This document shows, piece after piece, positions 35,259-45,729 of a stretch of 64,000 nt of DNA. The notes under the pieces were generated by a model. It saw only the letters and a list, made by a program, of their open reading frames with translations, ran no database searches and was not told the DNA's origin. The stretch comes from Bifidobacterium simiiventris (lineage in GTDB: Bacteria; Actinomycetota; Actinomycetes; Actinomycetales; Bifidobacteriaceae): assembly GCF_019331715.1 (NCBI RefSeq), contig NZ_JAHBBG010000001.1, forward strand, positions 124,001-188,000, given 5' to 3'. The position numbers and the translations under genes are program-made. The first letter of the stretch is position 1; every line of letters begins with the position of its first letter.

Positions 35259-38120
35259 ATGAGTATGTCTTCTCTCCTCGACGGCGAGCTGCGCGATTAC
35301 GCCGACCGCCGTTTCGCCGAACGCGCCGATCTGATCACTAGACTGCCCGCGGCATCGTCGCTGCTGGATACGTTGTCCGACGACCGGCTGACGCTGATGC
35401 AGCTCGCCTACGGCACGTTGCCGGCCAACGATGTCATCGACTGCGATCCGGCCGTACTGCTCTCGTTCGTCGATCATGCGCTGATGCTGCGTCGCACGAT
35501 GGCGTGGACGCGCGATCTGCCGGTCGACCTGTTCGTCCATTACGTGTTCTGGCCGCGCATCAACAACGAGGCACTGGCCGACTGCCGTCCGTTGTGCTAT
35601 CGGGAACTGGCCGACCGCGTGCAGGGACTTGACGCCACACATGCGATGCTCGAAACGAACTACTGGTGCGCCGAACACGTCACCTATCATCCGTCCGACA
35701 ACCGCACGCTCAACGCTCTCGGAGCGTTGAATCTCGGTCTCGGCCGTTGCGGCGAGGAGTCGACGCTGCTGGTCACCGCACTGCGTGCGATCGGCATTCC
35801 GGCCCGGCAAGTGTACACGCCGCGATGGGCGCACTGCGACGACAACCACGCGTGGGTGGAGGCGTATGTGGACGGCCGTTGGCGGTTCCTCGGCGCGTGC
35901 GAGCCGGAGGAGGTGCCGGATCGCGGCTGGTTCGACAAGGCGTCGACGCGTGCGATGCTCGTGCATGCGCGCGTGTTCTGTGATTTTTCCGAAGGCAACG
36001 TCGATGCGTCGGCGAGCGCGGGCGGCGACGGCACGATGCTGCTGTGCAATCTGACCGCCGACTATGCGCCGACGACCGATCTTGCGGTGACGGTGACGGA
36101 TGACGGAGGCCGACCGATCGCGGGAGCGAACGTGGCGTTCGAACTGCTGAACATGGCCGAATACTATCCGATCGCGACCGCCGTCACTGACGAACGGGGA
36201 CATGCCCGCATGACGCTCGGCAAGGGCAGCCTTCGCGTGCATGCCAGTCACGACGGCGTGTTCGCCGACATGATCGTCAACACCGCCGATACCGATGCCG
36301 TCACCGTCGTACTGCCAATCAACGCTGTCATCGATAAGCCGAATCTCTCTCTGTCATCTCGACCGAGCGCAGCGAGCGGAGAGATCCTGCCACCCATCAC
36401 GCACAACTCCCCATCATGGGCACCCATCGACCTCGTCGCTCCCCCAAGCGGCACGCCGCGCAGCTTGCCATTGACCGACGAGCAGCAGCGTCGCACGATC
36501 GAACGCCGCGCACAGGCCGAGTCGATGCGCGCCGAACGAGTGGAGGCGTTTGCCGATCTCGTCGATCAGCCGACCCGTCAGGCACTGGCCGATCGGTACC
36601 GATCCGTATCACCCAATGCCGCCGATACCATCCCGTCCCTGCTGGCCTCCGCCGGAGCCAACGTACCCGTCATCGCGTCGTTCCTGCTCGCTGACACCAA
36701 CGACGATCCCGGTATCGCCGACCAAGACCGTCTCGCGCTGCTGTCGGCGCTGAGCGTCAAGGACCTGTGCGACGTGTCCGCCTCCGCGCTCAATGATGCC
36801 GTTCATTCAGCCGCCAAGGTACGCGACTATGCACTGAATGTCGCCCTGTCCGGCACCGCGGAAGTCGACCGGTATGATCGGTACGCGCGCTACGTGCTAA
36901 ATCCGCGAGTCGGCAACGAACCGCTGACCGGCGACCGCACACGTCTGCAAGCCATGCTCGAACGCACGGCCGACACGGATGCGCTGCGCGCCCAACCGCA
37001 GCTCATCCGTCAGTACCTGCTCGATCATGTCGACGCCGCACAGTCCAAAGAGGAGACGCCGGAGCCGATCTCTCCCACCGGCATGCTGACGGCCGGCATC
37101 GGCACGCCGCGTTCGCTGGACACCGCGTTCGTCGCCGTCTGCCGCGTGCTGGGCGTGCCGGCGCGGTTCGACCCGCAGACCGGCGAACCCGAGTATTTCC
37201 AAGGCGAATCGTTCCACCATCTGCCGGCGATGCATGCGGCCGATGATGCAGTCGCAACGGCCGAGCCGACGGCGACGCTCACCGTCGTCGCGCCGACTGG
37301 CGAACACCCCGCATACGGCACGGACTGGAGTCTCGGCCGACTGGTCGGCAACGCGCACGGCACCGATTTCGCGTCGCTTGACCTGTGGGAGAGAGCATGG
37401 GACGGCGAACGCATGCCGTTGACGGTCGAAGCTGGACTGTACCGGCTGATCACCACGGTGCGGTTGCCGAACGGCGGCCAGCAGACCAACGAGACGACGT
37501 TCCGGCTGGATGCCGGCGACGAGCGGACGGTGACGCTGGCGATGCGCGAGCCGAGCGAGGACGAGCTGCTGGAGCATATCGTCGTCGATGACGCAACGCT
37601 CCACGCGGCGGCATGTGACGACACGAACACGGCCGATGACGGAACTGAGACGGCATGCGATCGTCACGATGGCTACGTCGGTTCGGATGAGACGCGTCAT
37701 CTGTCGCAACTATTGCCTGACCGCGCGATCGTCGCGATTCTCGACGCGCATGGTTCGGAACCGAGCATCCATGTGCTCGACGAGCTGATCGCGCGTCTGC
37801 GTCGCGATGCGCACGATGACGGTTCCGTCGGCGAGGTTTCGACCGATATTCCTGTCGTGTTCGCCGCATGCCCGGTCGATGCGCCGTTGAGCGCCACGCT
37901 GCGCTCGATGTTCGACCGGCTCGGCGGCGACTCCCCCGCCGTGTGGCGATGCGACGCGACGACCTACGAGCGACTGACGCGCGGCATGTACGTCGACCCC
38001 GACAAGCTGCCGATGATCCTCGTCACCCGTAAGGAAGGCGACCGGATTATCGGCACCTACGCCTCCACCGGCTACAACGTCGGCTCCGTCGACCTCGCCT
38101 TCCGCCTCGCGGCGAAATAA
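35259..38120 (+). CDS. Transglutaminase-like protein with Ig-like/CNA-type modules
   Basis: 953 residues, no signal peptide. Transglutaminase-like core with Cys164 (GRCGEEST), His197 (DDNHAWVEAY) and downstream acidic residues (GACEPEE). Then a carboxypeptidase-regulatory-like fold (VTVTDDGGRPIAGANVAFELL), a central helical region, a second such module near 660-750 (GLYRLITTVRLPNGGQ) and a thioredoxin-like tail (LPDRAIVAILDAHGSEPS). Such proteins may be cytosolic peptidases or deamidases; function unknown. Residues about 365-377 (SSRPSAASGE) are encoded by a REP-type repeat, kept in frame. Confidence 0.75.
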   Translation: MSMSSLLDGELRDYADRRFAERADLITRLPAASSLLDTLSDDRLTLMQLAYGTLPANDVIDCDPAVLLSFVDHALMLRRTMAWTRDLPVDLFVHYVFWPRINNEALADCRPLCYRELADRVQGLDATHAMLETNYWCAEHVTYHPSDNRTLNALGALNLGLGRCGEESTLLVTALRAIGIPARQVYTPRWAHCDDNHAWVEAYVDGRWRFLGACEPEEVPDRGWFDKASTRAMLVHARVFCDFSEGNVDASASAGGDGTMLLCNLTADYAPTTDLAVTVTDDGGRPIAGANVAFELLNMAEYYPIATAVTDERGHARMTLGKGSLRVHASHDGVFADMIVNTADTDAVTVVLPINAVIDKPNLSLSSRPSAASGEILPPITHNSPSWAPIDLVAPPSGTPRSLPLTDEQQRRTIERRAQAESMRAERVEAFADLVDQPTRQALADRYRSVSPNAADTIPSLLASAGANVPVIASFLLADTNDDPGIADQDRLALLSALSVKDLCDVSASALNDAVHSAAKVRDYALNVALSGTAEVDRYDRYARYVLNPRVGNEPLTGDRTRLQAMLERTADTDALRAQPQLIRQYLLDHVDAAQSKEETPEPISPTGMLTAGIGTPRSLDTAFVAVCRVLGVPARFDPQTGEPEYFQGESFHHLPAMHAADDAVATAEPTATLTVVAPTGEHPAYGTDWSLGRLVGNAHGTDFASLDLWERAWDGERMPLTVEAGLYRLITTVRLPNGGQQTNETTFRLDAGDERTVTLAMREPSEDELLEHIVVDDATLHAAACDDTNTADDGTETACDRHDGYVGSDETRHLSQLLPDRAIVAILDAHGSEPSIHVLDELIARLRRDAHDDGSVGEVSTDIPVVFAACPVDAPLSATLRSMFDRLGGDSPAVWRCDATTYERLTRGMYVDPDKLPMILVTRKEGDRIIGTYASTGYNVGSVDLAFRLAAK
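36352..36387. repeat. REP half-element inside the transglutaminase gene
   Basis: GTCATCTCGACCGAGCG followed by CAGCGAGCGGAGAGATC, the same half-unit as at 34446 and 62004. It lies in frame between two domains of the protein. Confidence 0.8.
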
Positions 38121-38123
38121 CAA

Positions 38124-38157
38124 AGATGGCGCCGGATATTGCGATCCGACGCCATCT
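38124..38157. terminator. Bidirectional terminator, transglutaminase/nagA
   Basis: AGATGGCG/CGCCATCT outer stem and CGGAT/ATCCG inner stem between the two convergent genes. Confidence 0.7.
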
Positions 38158-38176
38158 CAGCCATCATACAGACCGA

Positions 38177-39436
38177 TTACTTGAGTTTGCGGCCAGCGCA
38201 CCAGACCTCGTCGACCTGCCAGGTGGCGGGGTCGGTGAGCAGCAGGTCGGCGGCGTAGCCGGGGGCGACCAGGCCGAGCGGCGCCCCGGTGACCGGGTTC
38301 GGCCGGTCGAAGCCGAATGCGCGCGCCGGCGTCAGGGTCGCGGCTTCGACCGCCGCGGCCGCGTCGAACCCGAGTTCGAGCACCGCACGTTGCACGGCGA
38401 CCTCCAAGAGCAGCGTCGAGCCGGCGATCGCCCCGTTGGAGACGAGCCTGGCATGCCCGTCCACCACGTTCACATCGAGCGCGCCGAGCTTGTACGCGCC
38501 GTCCGGGCAGTCGGTCGCGGCCATCGCGTCGGTGACGAACGCGATCCGGTGCGGCGCGAACCCGAAGCCGAGCTTGACCATCGGGTTCTGCACGTGGAAT
38601 CCGTCGTTGATCAGTTCGATGGTGACGCGCGGGTCCTCCACGGCCGCCGGAATCGGGCCGGGTTCGCGGTGGTGCAGGCCGTTCATCGCGTTGAACATGT
38701 GGGTCATGATGCCCGCGCCCGCATCGAAGCCGCGTTTGGCGGTCTCGTAGTCGGCGTCGCAGTGGCCGACCGCCGGCACGACGCCGGCCGCAGCGAACTG
38801 CTTGATCGCACCGATGCCGTGCGGCAGTTCGGGCGCGATGGTGATCTGGCGAATGCAACCGTCGGCCGCGTCGAGCAGTTCGTCGACCAGTTCGGGCACC
38901 GGGTCCTTCAAGCATTCGGGATCATGCGCGCCCTTGCGGGCAAGCGCAAGGAACGGACCTTCCAGATGCGCGCCGAGGATATCCGGTCGTTCGGCCATCT
39001 TGGCACGCACGGTGCGCACGTTGCGTTCGATCACGTCGATCGGATTGGTGATCAGCGAGAGCACCTGACGGGTCGTGCCGTGCACGGCATGGCCTGCTCG
39101 CGCGACGTCGATGCCGTCCGGACCGTCGTCGAAGCTCTTCTCCCATGCGCCGTGCGCGTGGATGTCGACGTAGCCCGGCGTGAGCACGCGTCCGCCCGCG
39201 TCGATGATCGCGTTGTCGTCGGCCGGGTCGATGCCCACCGACCGGCATGCCGATTCGAACGCCTCCTCGTCGGTGCCGGTGGCGACGATCACGCCGCGCG
39301 CGTCGGAGACGACCCAATAATGTTCCTGCACGCCGCGCGCGTCCACCTTGCGTGCGTGATGGATGGCGATGGCCGACGGCTCGCCGGTGAGCGCGGCCGT
39401 CACCCGGGCGACGGTCTGTTCGTGTGGTTCAGTCAT
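38177..39436 (-). CDS. nagA: N-acetylglucosamine-6-phosphate deacetylase
   Basis: 419 residues, amidohydrolase fold: metal motif YVDIHAHGAWE, HLEGPFLA (Glu ligand), GHCDADYET, THMFNAMNGLHHREPG and the catalytic Asp in FVTDAMAATDCP. Removes acetate from GlcNAc-6-P, giving GlcN-6-P for NagB. ATG 39436 has AAGGA seven bases upstream, so the longer frame to 39481 is not used. 83 bp after nagB with a hairpin between. Confidence 0.96.
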   Translation of the reverse strand: MTEPHEQTVARVTAALTGEPSAIAIHHARKVDARGVQEHYWVVSDARGVIVATGTDEEAFESACRSVGIDPADDNAIIDAGGRVLTPGYVDIHAHGAWEKSFDDGPDGIDVARAGHAVHGTTRQVLSLITNPIDVIERNVRTVRAKMAERPDILGAHLEGPFLALARKGAHDPECLKDPVPELVDELLDAADGCIRQITIAPELPHGIGAIKQFAAAGVVPAVGHCDADYETAKRGFDAGAGIMTHMFNAMNGLHHREPGPIPAAVEDPRVTIELINDGFHVQNPMVKLGFGFAPHRIAFVTDAMAATDCPDGAYKLGALDVNVVDGHARLVSNGAIAGSTLLLEVAVQRAVLELGFDAAAAVEAATLTPARAFGFDRPNPVTGAPLGLVAPGYAADLLLTDPATWQVDEVWCAGRKLK

Positions 39437-39482
39437 ACGAATTCCTTTCCGTATACGTACACGACAATGATAGGTACACAAA

Positions 39483-39513
39483 GACGGGCTCCCTGCCTTA
39501 CAGGGAGCCCGTC
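39483..39513 (-). terminator. Hairpin between nagB and nagA
   Basis: 13-bp perfect stem GACGGGCTCCCTG/CAGGGAGCCCGTC followed by TTTGT on the minus strand. Likely a partial terminator that sets the nagB:nagA ratio, or a full stop if nagA has its own promoter. Confidence 0.75.
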
Positions 39514-39519
39514 AACGGA

Positions 39520-40332
39520 TCAGATGCCCTGCCACGCCGGCTTGTGCTCGAACGCGTAGCGGTAGTAGTCCTTGTGACGAAGACGGCTGGCGGCCTCCTC
39601 GTCGATGATGACGGTCGCGTGCGGGTGCAGCTGCAGCGCGGACGCCGGGCAGAACGCGGACACGCCGCCCTCGATGGTCTCCTCGATGGCCTCGGCCTTG
39701 CCCGAGCCGAACGCGAGCAGCACGAGGTGACGGGCCTTCAACACCGTGCCGATGCCCTGCGTGATGCAGTGGGTCGGCACCTGGTTGATGTCGTCGTCGA
39801 AGAAGCGCGCGTTGTCGATGCGGGTCTGCTCGGCGAGGGTCTTGACGCGCGTGCCGGACGCGAGCGAGGAACCGGGCTCGTTGAAGCCGATGTGGCCGTC
39901 GGTGCCGATGCCGAGGATCTGTACGTCGATGCCGCCCGCGGCCTCGATCGCCGCATCATAGGCCGGGCCGGCGGCGGCGATCTTGTCGCCGTCCTCGAGA
40001 GGCGCGCCATCGAGCACGTCGCCGGGCACGTGCACCTTGGCCGGGTCGAGGCCCAAGGGCTCGACGACCGTGCGATGGATGGTGGAATGGTAGGACTCGG
40101 GGTGGGTCAGCGGCAGGCCCAGGTACTCGTCCAACGCGAAACCGCGCACCTGCGACACGTCGATATGCTCGGTCTTGACCTTCGCGGCCAACGCCTTGTA
40201 GGCGGCCAGCGGGCTGGAGCCGGTGGCCAGGCCCAGCACCGCGTCCGGCTTGCTCTTGATCAGTCCGGCGACGCAGTTCGCGTAGATCTCACCGGCCTCG
40301 TCCTCGTTCTTGACAATGATGACTTCGGTCAT
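39520..40332 (-). CDS. nagB: Glucosamine-6-phosphate deaminase
   Basis: 270 residues. Active-site motifs GLATGSSPLAAYK, GFALDEYLGL and GIGTDGHIGFNEPGSS are intact. Converts GlcN-6-P to fructose-6-P plus ammonia, which feeds the bifid shunt. ATG 40332 lies behind AAAGGA; the open frame up to 40431 is upstream leader. Divergent from the ROK regulator with an operator-like site between. Confidence 0.97.
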   Translation of the reverse strand: MTEVIIVKNEDEAGEIYANCVAGLIKSKPDAVLGLATGSSPLAAYKALAAKVKTEHIDVSQVRGFALDEYLGLPLTHPESYHSTIHRTVVEPLGLDPAKVHVPGDVLDGAPLEDGDKIAAAGPAYDAAIEAAGGIDVQILGIGTDGHIGFNEPGSSLASGTRVKTLAEQTRIDNARFFDDDINQVPTHCITQGIGTVLKARHLVLLAFGSGKAEAIEETIEGGVSAFCPASALQLHPHATVIIDEEAASRLRHKDYYRYAFEHKPAWQGI

Positions 40333-40468
40333 GGCCGTCCTTTCATCCTTCGTTCCGCGGGGCGCCCGGTCCACGATGGCCGAGTCGGTCCCCACACGGG
40401 TGGTTTTCGTTTCAGGCTCGCCGCACCGCACTGTGCGCTCGCATATGCATTCACAACGACACCTGTAA

Positions 40469-40493
40469 TTGTTAATAGTACTTACATAAATAG
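40469..40493. promoter_or_regulatory. NagR-like operator upstream of nagB
   Basis: TTGTTAATAGTACTTACATA followed by AATAG; it matches 45624-45648 and 51699-51723 in the pattern GTTAA-N6-TTACATAAA. Lies in the nagB-regulator divergent spacer. Confidence 0.7.
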
Positions 40494-40522
40494 AAAACCG
40501 CCATCTTTCGGCGTTTTCCCGG

Positions 40523-40550
40523 TTGCCGCGCGGAAAGTACCAGCTATAAT
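40523..40550 (+). promoter_or_regulatory. Promoter of the ROK regulator gene
   Basis: TTGCCG (40523-40528), 16-bp spacer, TATAAT (40545-40550), leading towards ATG 40636. Confidence 0.55.
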
Positions 40551-40635
40551 GAAAAGACAGTTATTAGGAATTCGATGACGCATTCCTTGACGCAACGACT
40601 CACATACGGGACCATCGCAAGGAAAGGCGGCAGAC

Positions 40636-41784
40636 ATGGCCGAACACACCTACACGGGATCGTTCCCGTTGCATACGCCGGGAAAGATCACCAAGGCCAG
40701 TCCATCGGACGTACGTCGCAAGAACCGTTCGCTGATCTTCAGCCTGCTGTTTCCCTCCAACCAGTGCTCACGCGCCGAACTCGGCCGCCGCACCGGTCTG
40801 TCGCGCGTGGCCGTGTCCGACGTAGTCAACGACATGCTCGACGAGGGGTTGATCCGCGAGAACGGGTTCGAGACGGCCGCCACCGGCAAGGGCAAGCGCG
40901 GCACGCTGCTGAGCATCGACACGAACCGGCTGCGCATCATCAGCCTCGATCTGTCGCAGGATCATCTGGTGCAGGGGGCTGCGACCGATCTGCTCGGTCT
41001 GCCGCAGCAGCGCATGGAGATCGCGCTTGGTCCCGACAATCCGATCGACGTGGACATGATCGTCCAGTTCGTCGACGAGCTGCGCGCCGATCTTGATGTC
41101 AATCGCATCATCGGCATCGGTATCTGCGTGCCGGGCGTGATCGACAACGGTGTGATCCGCGAATCGACGGCGCTAGGATGGCATGACGTCGATCTTAAGG
41201 CGACGTTGGAACGTCGGTTCGGCATTCCGGTCACGGTTACGAACGATGTGGTCTGTTCGATGCTGACCGAACGGTTCTTCGGCCAGGGCGGTCCGAACAT
41301 GCTGTTCGTCAAGAACGACCGCGGTATCGGCTCGGCCACGCTGATCGACGACGTGCCGGTGGTGGGCGAGCATCATGCCGGCGGCGAGATCGGCCACATC
41401 TCGATCGATCCCGATCATGGGCCGCAGTGCCCATGCGGCAAGCGCGGATGCATGGAGCGGTTGATTTCCGCGACCGCGCTGCGCGAGCGGATGGCTAAGG
41501 TGCCGAAATCCGAACGCCCCGAGATCATTCGCAAGGCCGGAGAGTATCTGGCCGCCGCGCTGGCGATGCCGATCGGCCTGCTCGACATCACGGATGTGTG
41601 CGTGTACGGGCCGGCCGACATCATCAACAACACGTTCCTCGATGCGGCGCAGGAACGGCTCGACCGTGCCACCGCCTCCAAGTTCCACGCCCGCAGCATC
41701 GTTCGCCGTTGCCAGTGCGGCGCGGACATCACGTTGCGCGGCGGCGCCATCGCCGTCATCCGCCACTACATCGAGGAAGGCTGA
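40636..41784 (+). CDS. nagR: ROK-family transcriptional regulator, NagR/NagC-like
   Basis: 382 residues. N-terminal winged helix (CSRAELGRRTGLSRVAVSDVVNDML), then a ROK sugar-binding domain whose kinase loop is degenerate (ISLDLSQDHL), with the GEIGHISID motif and Zn-type cluster CPCGKRGCMERL. Divergent from nagB and next to the LNB/GNB genes, so it is the obvious repressor of this amino-sugar locus; GlcNAc-6-P or a related metabolite is the likely inducer. Regulatory role inferred from context and shared sites. Confidence 0.88.
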   Translation: MAEHTYTGSFPLHTPGKITKASPSDVRRKNRSLIFSLLFPSNQCSRAELGRRTGLSRVAVSDVVNDMLDEGLIRENGFETAATGKGKRGTLLSIDTNRLRIISLDLSQDHLVQGAATDLLGLPQQRMEIALGPDNPIDVDMIVQFVDELRADLDVNRIIGIGICVPGVIDNGVIRESTALGWHDVDLKATLERRFGIPVTVTNDVVCSMLTERFFGQGGPNMLFVKNDRGIGSATLIDDVPVVGEHHAGGEIGHISIDPDHGPQCPCGKRGCMERLISATALRERMAKVPKSERPEIIRKAGEYLAAALAMPIGLLDITDVCVYGPADIINNTFLDAAQERLDRATASKFHARSIVRRCQCGADITLRGGAIAVIRHYIEEG

Positions 41785-41871
41785 GTCGGCTTTCTCTCCC
41801 GCTCCGTCTCCACTCATTCCCACCCGCCCATATGTCCACAGGCCGTAACCCGACACCAGCAAACCCCTCCC

Positions 41872-42016
41872 GTTGAGCTGCGGCCGTCTCGAAGGCAAAA
41901 AAGAGGCCGTAACTCAATGGGAGAGCATGGCTCCTGTTGAGTTACGGTCGTCTCACAAGCAAAAAACGGCCATAACCCAACAATGGGATGGCGGTGATGT
42001 TGAGTTACGGCCGTCC
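41872..42016. repeat. Tandem 63-bp hairpin repeat units
   Basis: GTTGAGYTRCGGYCGTC occurs at 41872, 41936 and 41999 (spacing 64 and 63 bp); between them lie complements such as GGCCGTAACTCAA and GGCCATAACCCAACA, each preceded by AAAAAA or similar. So every unit folds into a hairpin. An extra half (GGCCGTAACCCGACA) lies near 41841. Fills the 245-bp gap between two convergent ROK genes, which has no gene. Confidence 0.8.
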
Positions 42017-42029
42017 ATAACGCCGATGG

Positions 42030-42944
42030 TTACGCCAGGGCGGCGCCGATGGCGCCGAGCGGGGCGTCGGCCGGGGCGAGGCGGATGCGGGAGACCAGAT
42101 CCAGTCCTTTGAGGAACGGGCATGTGGCTTCGCGCCGGTGCAGTTCGCCGGCCGTGACGTCCAAGAGCGGCTGGCCGGTCTTCGCCATGCCGCCGCCGAA
42201 GATGATCATGCGCGGGTCGACCGATTGCGCGGCGATCTGCACCGTGTCCACGATCGCATGCGTCACCATGCCGAGCACACGCACCGCATCTGCATTGCCG
42301 CCGAGGGCCTTCGCGATGAGGCCGGGCATGGGCGGCACACCGTCCTCAGTCGGCCACATCCGCGCCACGGACGCGCCCGAGCACACGGTTTCGAGGCACC
42401 CCCGCTGGCCGCACGGGCAGGGGAACCGGTTCGGGTCGACCGGCACATGGCCGATCTCCCCCGCCGCCCCGCTGGAACCGTGCTGCAGCACGCCGTCGAT
42501 GAGGATGCCGGCGGCCAGTCCGGTGCCGAAGTTCAGGAACACGATCGTGCCATTCACGTCGTCGCCGCACAGCACGTTCGCCGCACCGACGGCCGCCGCG
42601 TTCACGTCGTTGTCGACATGCACCGGCATACCGCCGAGCCGTTCGCTCACCAACGGCCCCAGATCAAGCGTGTCGATGTCGAGATTGACGACGTTGGCGA
42701 TGCGGCCGGTCGCCGAATCCACCCGTCCGGGCGTGCCGATGCCGACGCGGGCCACGCCGGACAGCCGTTCGCCGGCGACCTCGCGTACCAGGGACACGAC
42801 ATCCGCGACGACGTTGTCTCCGCCGCGACGGGCCGGCACGCGATGCGAGGCGACGACGGCGTGCGCCGCGTCGAGCAGCACCGCTTCGATCTTGGTGCCG
42901 CCGATGTCGACGCCGACCAGATAGTGACGATCAGTCATGATCAT
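42030..42944 (-). CDS. ROK-family sugar kinase, possible GlcNAc kinase
   Basis: 304 residues, active kinase features: VGVDIGGTKIEAVLLD (phosphate loop), NDVNAAAVGA with catalytic Asp, FLNFGTGLAAGI, GEIGHVPVD and zinc cluster CPCGQRGCLETV. Fits a glucokinase/N-acetylglucosamine kinase. It stands where lnpD (galE) usually follows lnpC and close to nagA/nagB, so GlcNAc phosphorylation at O6 is a plausible role; glucose or N-acetylmannosamine are alternatives. Starts 6 bp after galT; ATG 42944 with AAGGTGG. Confidence 0.82.
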   Translation of the reverse strand: MIMTDRHYLVGVDIGGTKIEAVLLDAAHAVVASHRVPARRGGDNVVADVVSLVREVAGERLSGVARVGIGTPGRVDSATGRIANVVNLDIDTLDLGPLVSERLGGMPVHVDNDVNAAAVGAANVLCGDDVNGTIVFLNFGTGLAAGILIDGVLQHGSSGAAGEIGHVPVDPNRFPCPCGQRGCLETVCSGASVARMWPTEDGVPPMPGLIAKALGGNADAVRVLGMVTHAIVDTVQIAAQSVDPRMIIFGGGMAKTGQPLLDVTAGELHRREATCPFLKGLDLVSRIRLAPADAPLGAIGAALA

Positions 42945-42950
42945 TCCACC

Positions 42951-44455
42951 TTACTGTTGCGTAAATCCGAGCGACGTCAGGAACGCCAGCGTCTGCTCCT
43001 TGCGTTTGAACACGGCCGTGTTGCCGAGGATGCGTTCGCACACGCTGCCGAGTTCGTCGTGCACAGCAGTACGGATCGCGTCGCGGTCGCGCGAACCGTC
43101 GAGCGCGGCGGTCAGCTCGTCCCAGATCATCGTGAACTCGCTGACCTTCTGCGGCAACTGTCGGCCTTCCGCGAGCGCGTCCTCGATCATGCCGAGCTGG
43201 CCGACGAGACGGCCAGGCAGGATGAACAGGCCCTGCGCTTCGATCAGTCCGATCGGCTCCTGTTTGATCGGCCAGTATTCGGGGTGCGCGTGGAATACGC
43301 CCTCCGGGTATTCGTCGCTGATTGCGTTGTTGCGCAGGATAAGGCTCATCTCGTAGCCGCGTGCGGTCCTGATGACGCTGGGCGAGAGCGCGGACTGCCG
43401 GTTGCCGTCCGCGTCGTGGCTGGCGATGCCGGCCGCCGCGTCGTCGTAGTCGATCCACGCCTTGCGGATGATGTCGGCGAGCGCGATGATCTCGTCTCGC
43501 GAGCGGGAGACGACGCGCATCGCCGTGCCCGGCCAGTCGAGGATCTCGACCGTCGCGCCGTCATGCCCGGCCAGTGTCAGGCTCGCCCAGGTGGCGGCCT
43601 TGAACATGGGCAGGATCTCGCCGCCGCCCTGGTAGTGGTCGTGGGCGAGCACCGAGCCGCCGATGCGCGGCAGTGCGGCGTTGCATCCGAGGAAGTAGCC
43701 GTCGAACCGGTCGACGAAGTCGAGCAGGTGGCCGAACGTGTCGCGGTCGACGTGCATGGGCGTGTGCTCCATGTTCACGCAGATGCCGTGCTGGTTGAAG
43801 TACCCGTACGGCGAGAACTGCCAGAACCACGGGGTGCCGCCGAGCGTGACCGGCATGGTGCGCAGCGTGCGCTTGTCGCGTCCCGCGAAGCCCTCGTTTT
43901 CGTGGCAGATCGTGCAGGCCGGGTAGCCGCCCGCGACCGCGTTGCCGGCGGCCGCCTTCTTCATGTTCTTGAATTCGGGTTTGGCGAGGTTGATGGTGAC
44001 GACGAGGCCGTGCGAGTCGAAGCGCGGGTTGCGTTCGAGCGTGGCCTTCTTGACGTACGTGTTGGCGACGCAGTAGTCGTAGAACCAGCGCATGGCCGCC
44101 ATGCCGCCGCCTTCCGCTTCGACGGCGGCGAACCGGTTCTCGATGGCGGAGGGAGCTGCGGAGAGGATGCCCATGACCTCGTCCGCGATGGATGCGCCGT
44201 CTTCCGGTTCGATCAGTCCGGCCGTGACGGCGGCCGTGCGGAACGCTGTCACGAGATTGTCGACGGTGCTCTCGCCGGCCGTCGCACCGGTCGGATGGTA
44301 TGAGCCGAGGTCGAAGAGCGCGAAGATGCGGTTGCGCGTCCAGTCGGCGTCGCGCGGGTCGAGATCGAGATGGCGGATCGCATGGTCGACGAGCGCGTCG
44401 ATGGCCGCGTACACGGCGTCGAGCGGCGTTGCGGCCGCGGCTGTCTGCCCGTCCA

Positions 44456-44456
<1 letters not shown>
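42951..44456 (-). CDS. galT: Class II UDP-glucose--hexose-1-phosphate uridylyltransferase (LnpC)
   Basis: 501 residues, class II GalT (no HxHxQ motif): VANTYVKKATLERNPRF, GGYPACTICHENEGFAGRD, FQHG-like FNQHGICVNMEHTPM and SVLAHDHYQGG are as in the B. longum LnpC family. Exchanges UMP between UDP-Glc and Gal-1-P or GlcNAc/GalNAc-1-P made by LnpA and NahK. ATG 44456 shares one base with the nahK stop (TGATG). The longer open frame to 45242 lies across nahK. Confidence 0.94.
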
Positions 44457-45547
<1,091 letters not shown>

Positions 45548-45623
45548 TCACGATCCGTTGAACGGCGGCTCGCACGGGCGGGCTGCGCATGATCGCAGAC
45601 ATCCTGCCCGGCGGCACCGTTAT

Positions 45624-45658
45624 TTGTTAATGATATATACATAAATAAGGGACGGCAA
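45624..45658 (-). promoter_or_regulatory. nahK promoter with NagR-like operator
   Basis: Minus strand: TTGCCG (45653-45658), 17-bp spacer, TATCAT (45630-45635). The site TTGTTAATGATATATACATA plus AATAA (45624-45648, plus strand) covers the spacer and -10. Confidence 0.7.
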
Positions 45659-45672
45659 TCGCCCTATCGCGT

Positions 45673-45717
45673 GGCGGTTTTCTCTCACCGGGCAACGCCC
45701 GGTGAGAGAAAACCGCC
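45673..45717. repeat. Perfect 21-bp inverted repeat after lnpA
   Basis: Arms 45673-45693 and 45697-45717 around a 3-base loop, 13 bp after the lnpA stop. Probable terminator of the lnpA transcript; no T-run. Confidence 0.8.
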
Positions 45718-45729
45718 GTGCGGGGGTGT

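Noticed and set aside
41841-42016. CRISPR-like array
   Set aside because: Repeats are imperfect, only three units, self-complementary through the whole unit with no unique spacers, and no cas genes are near.
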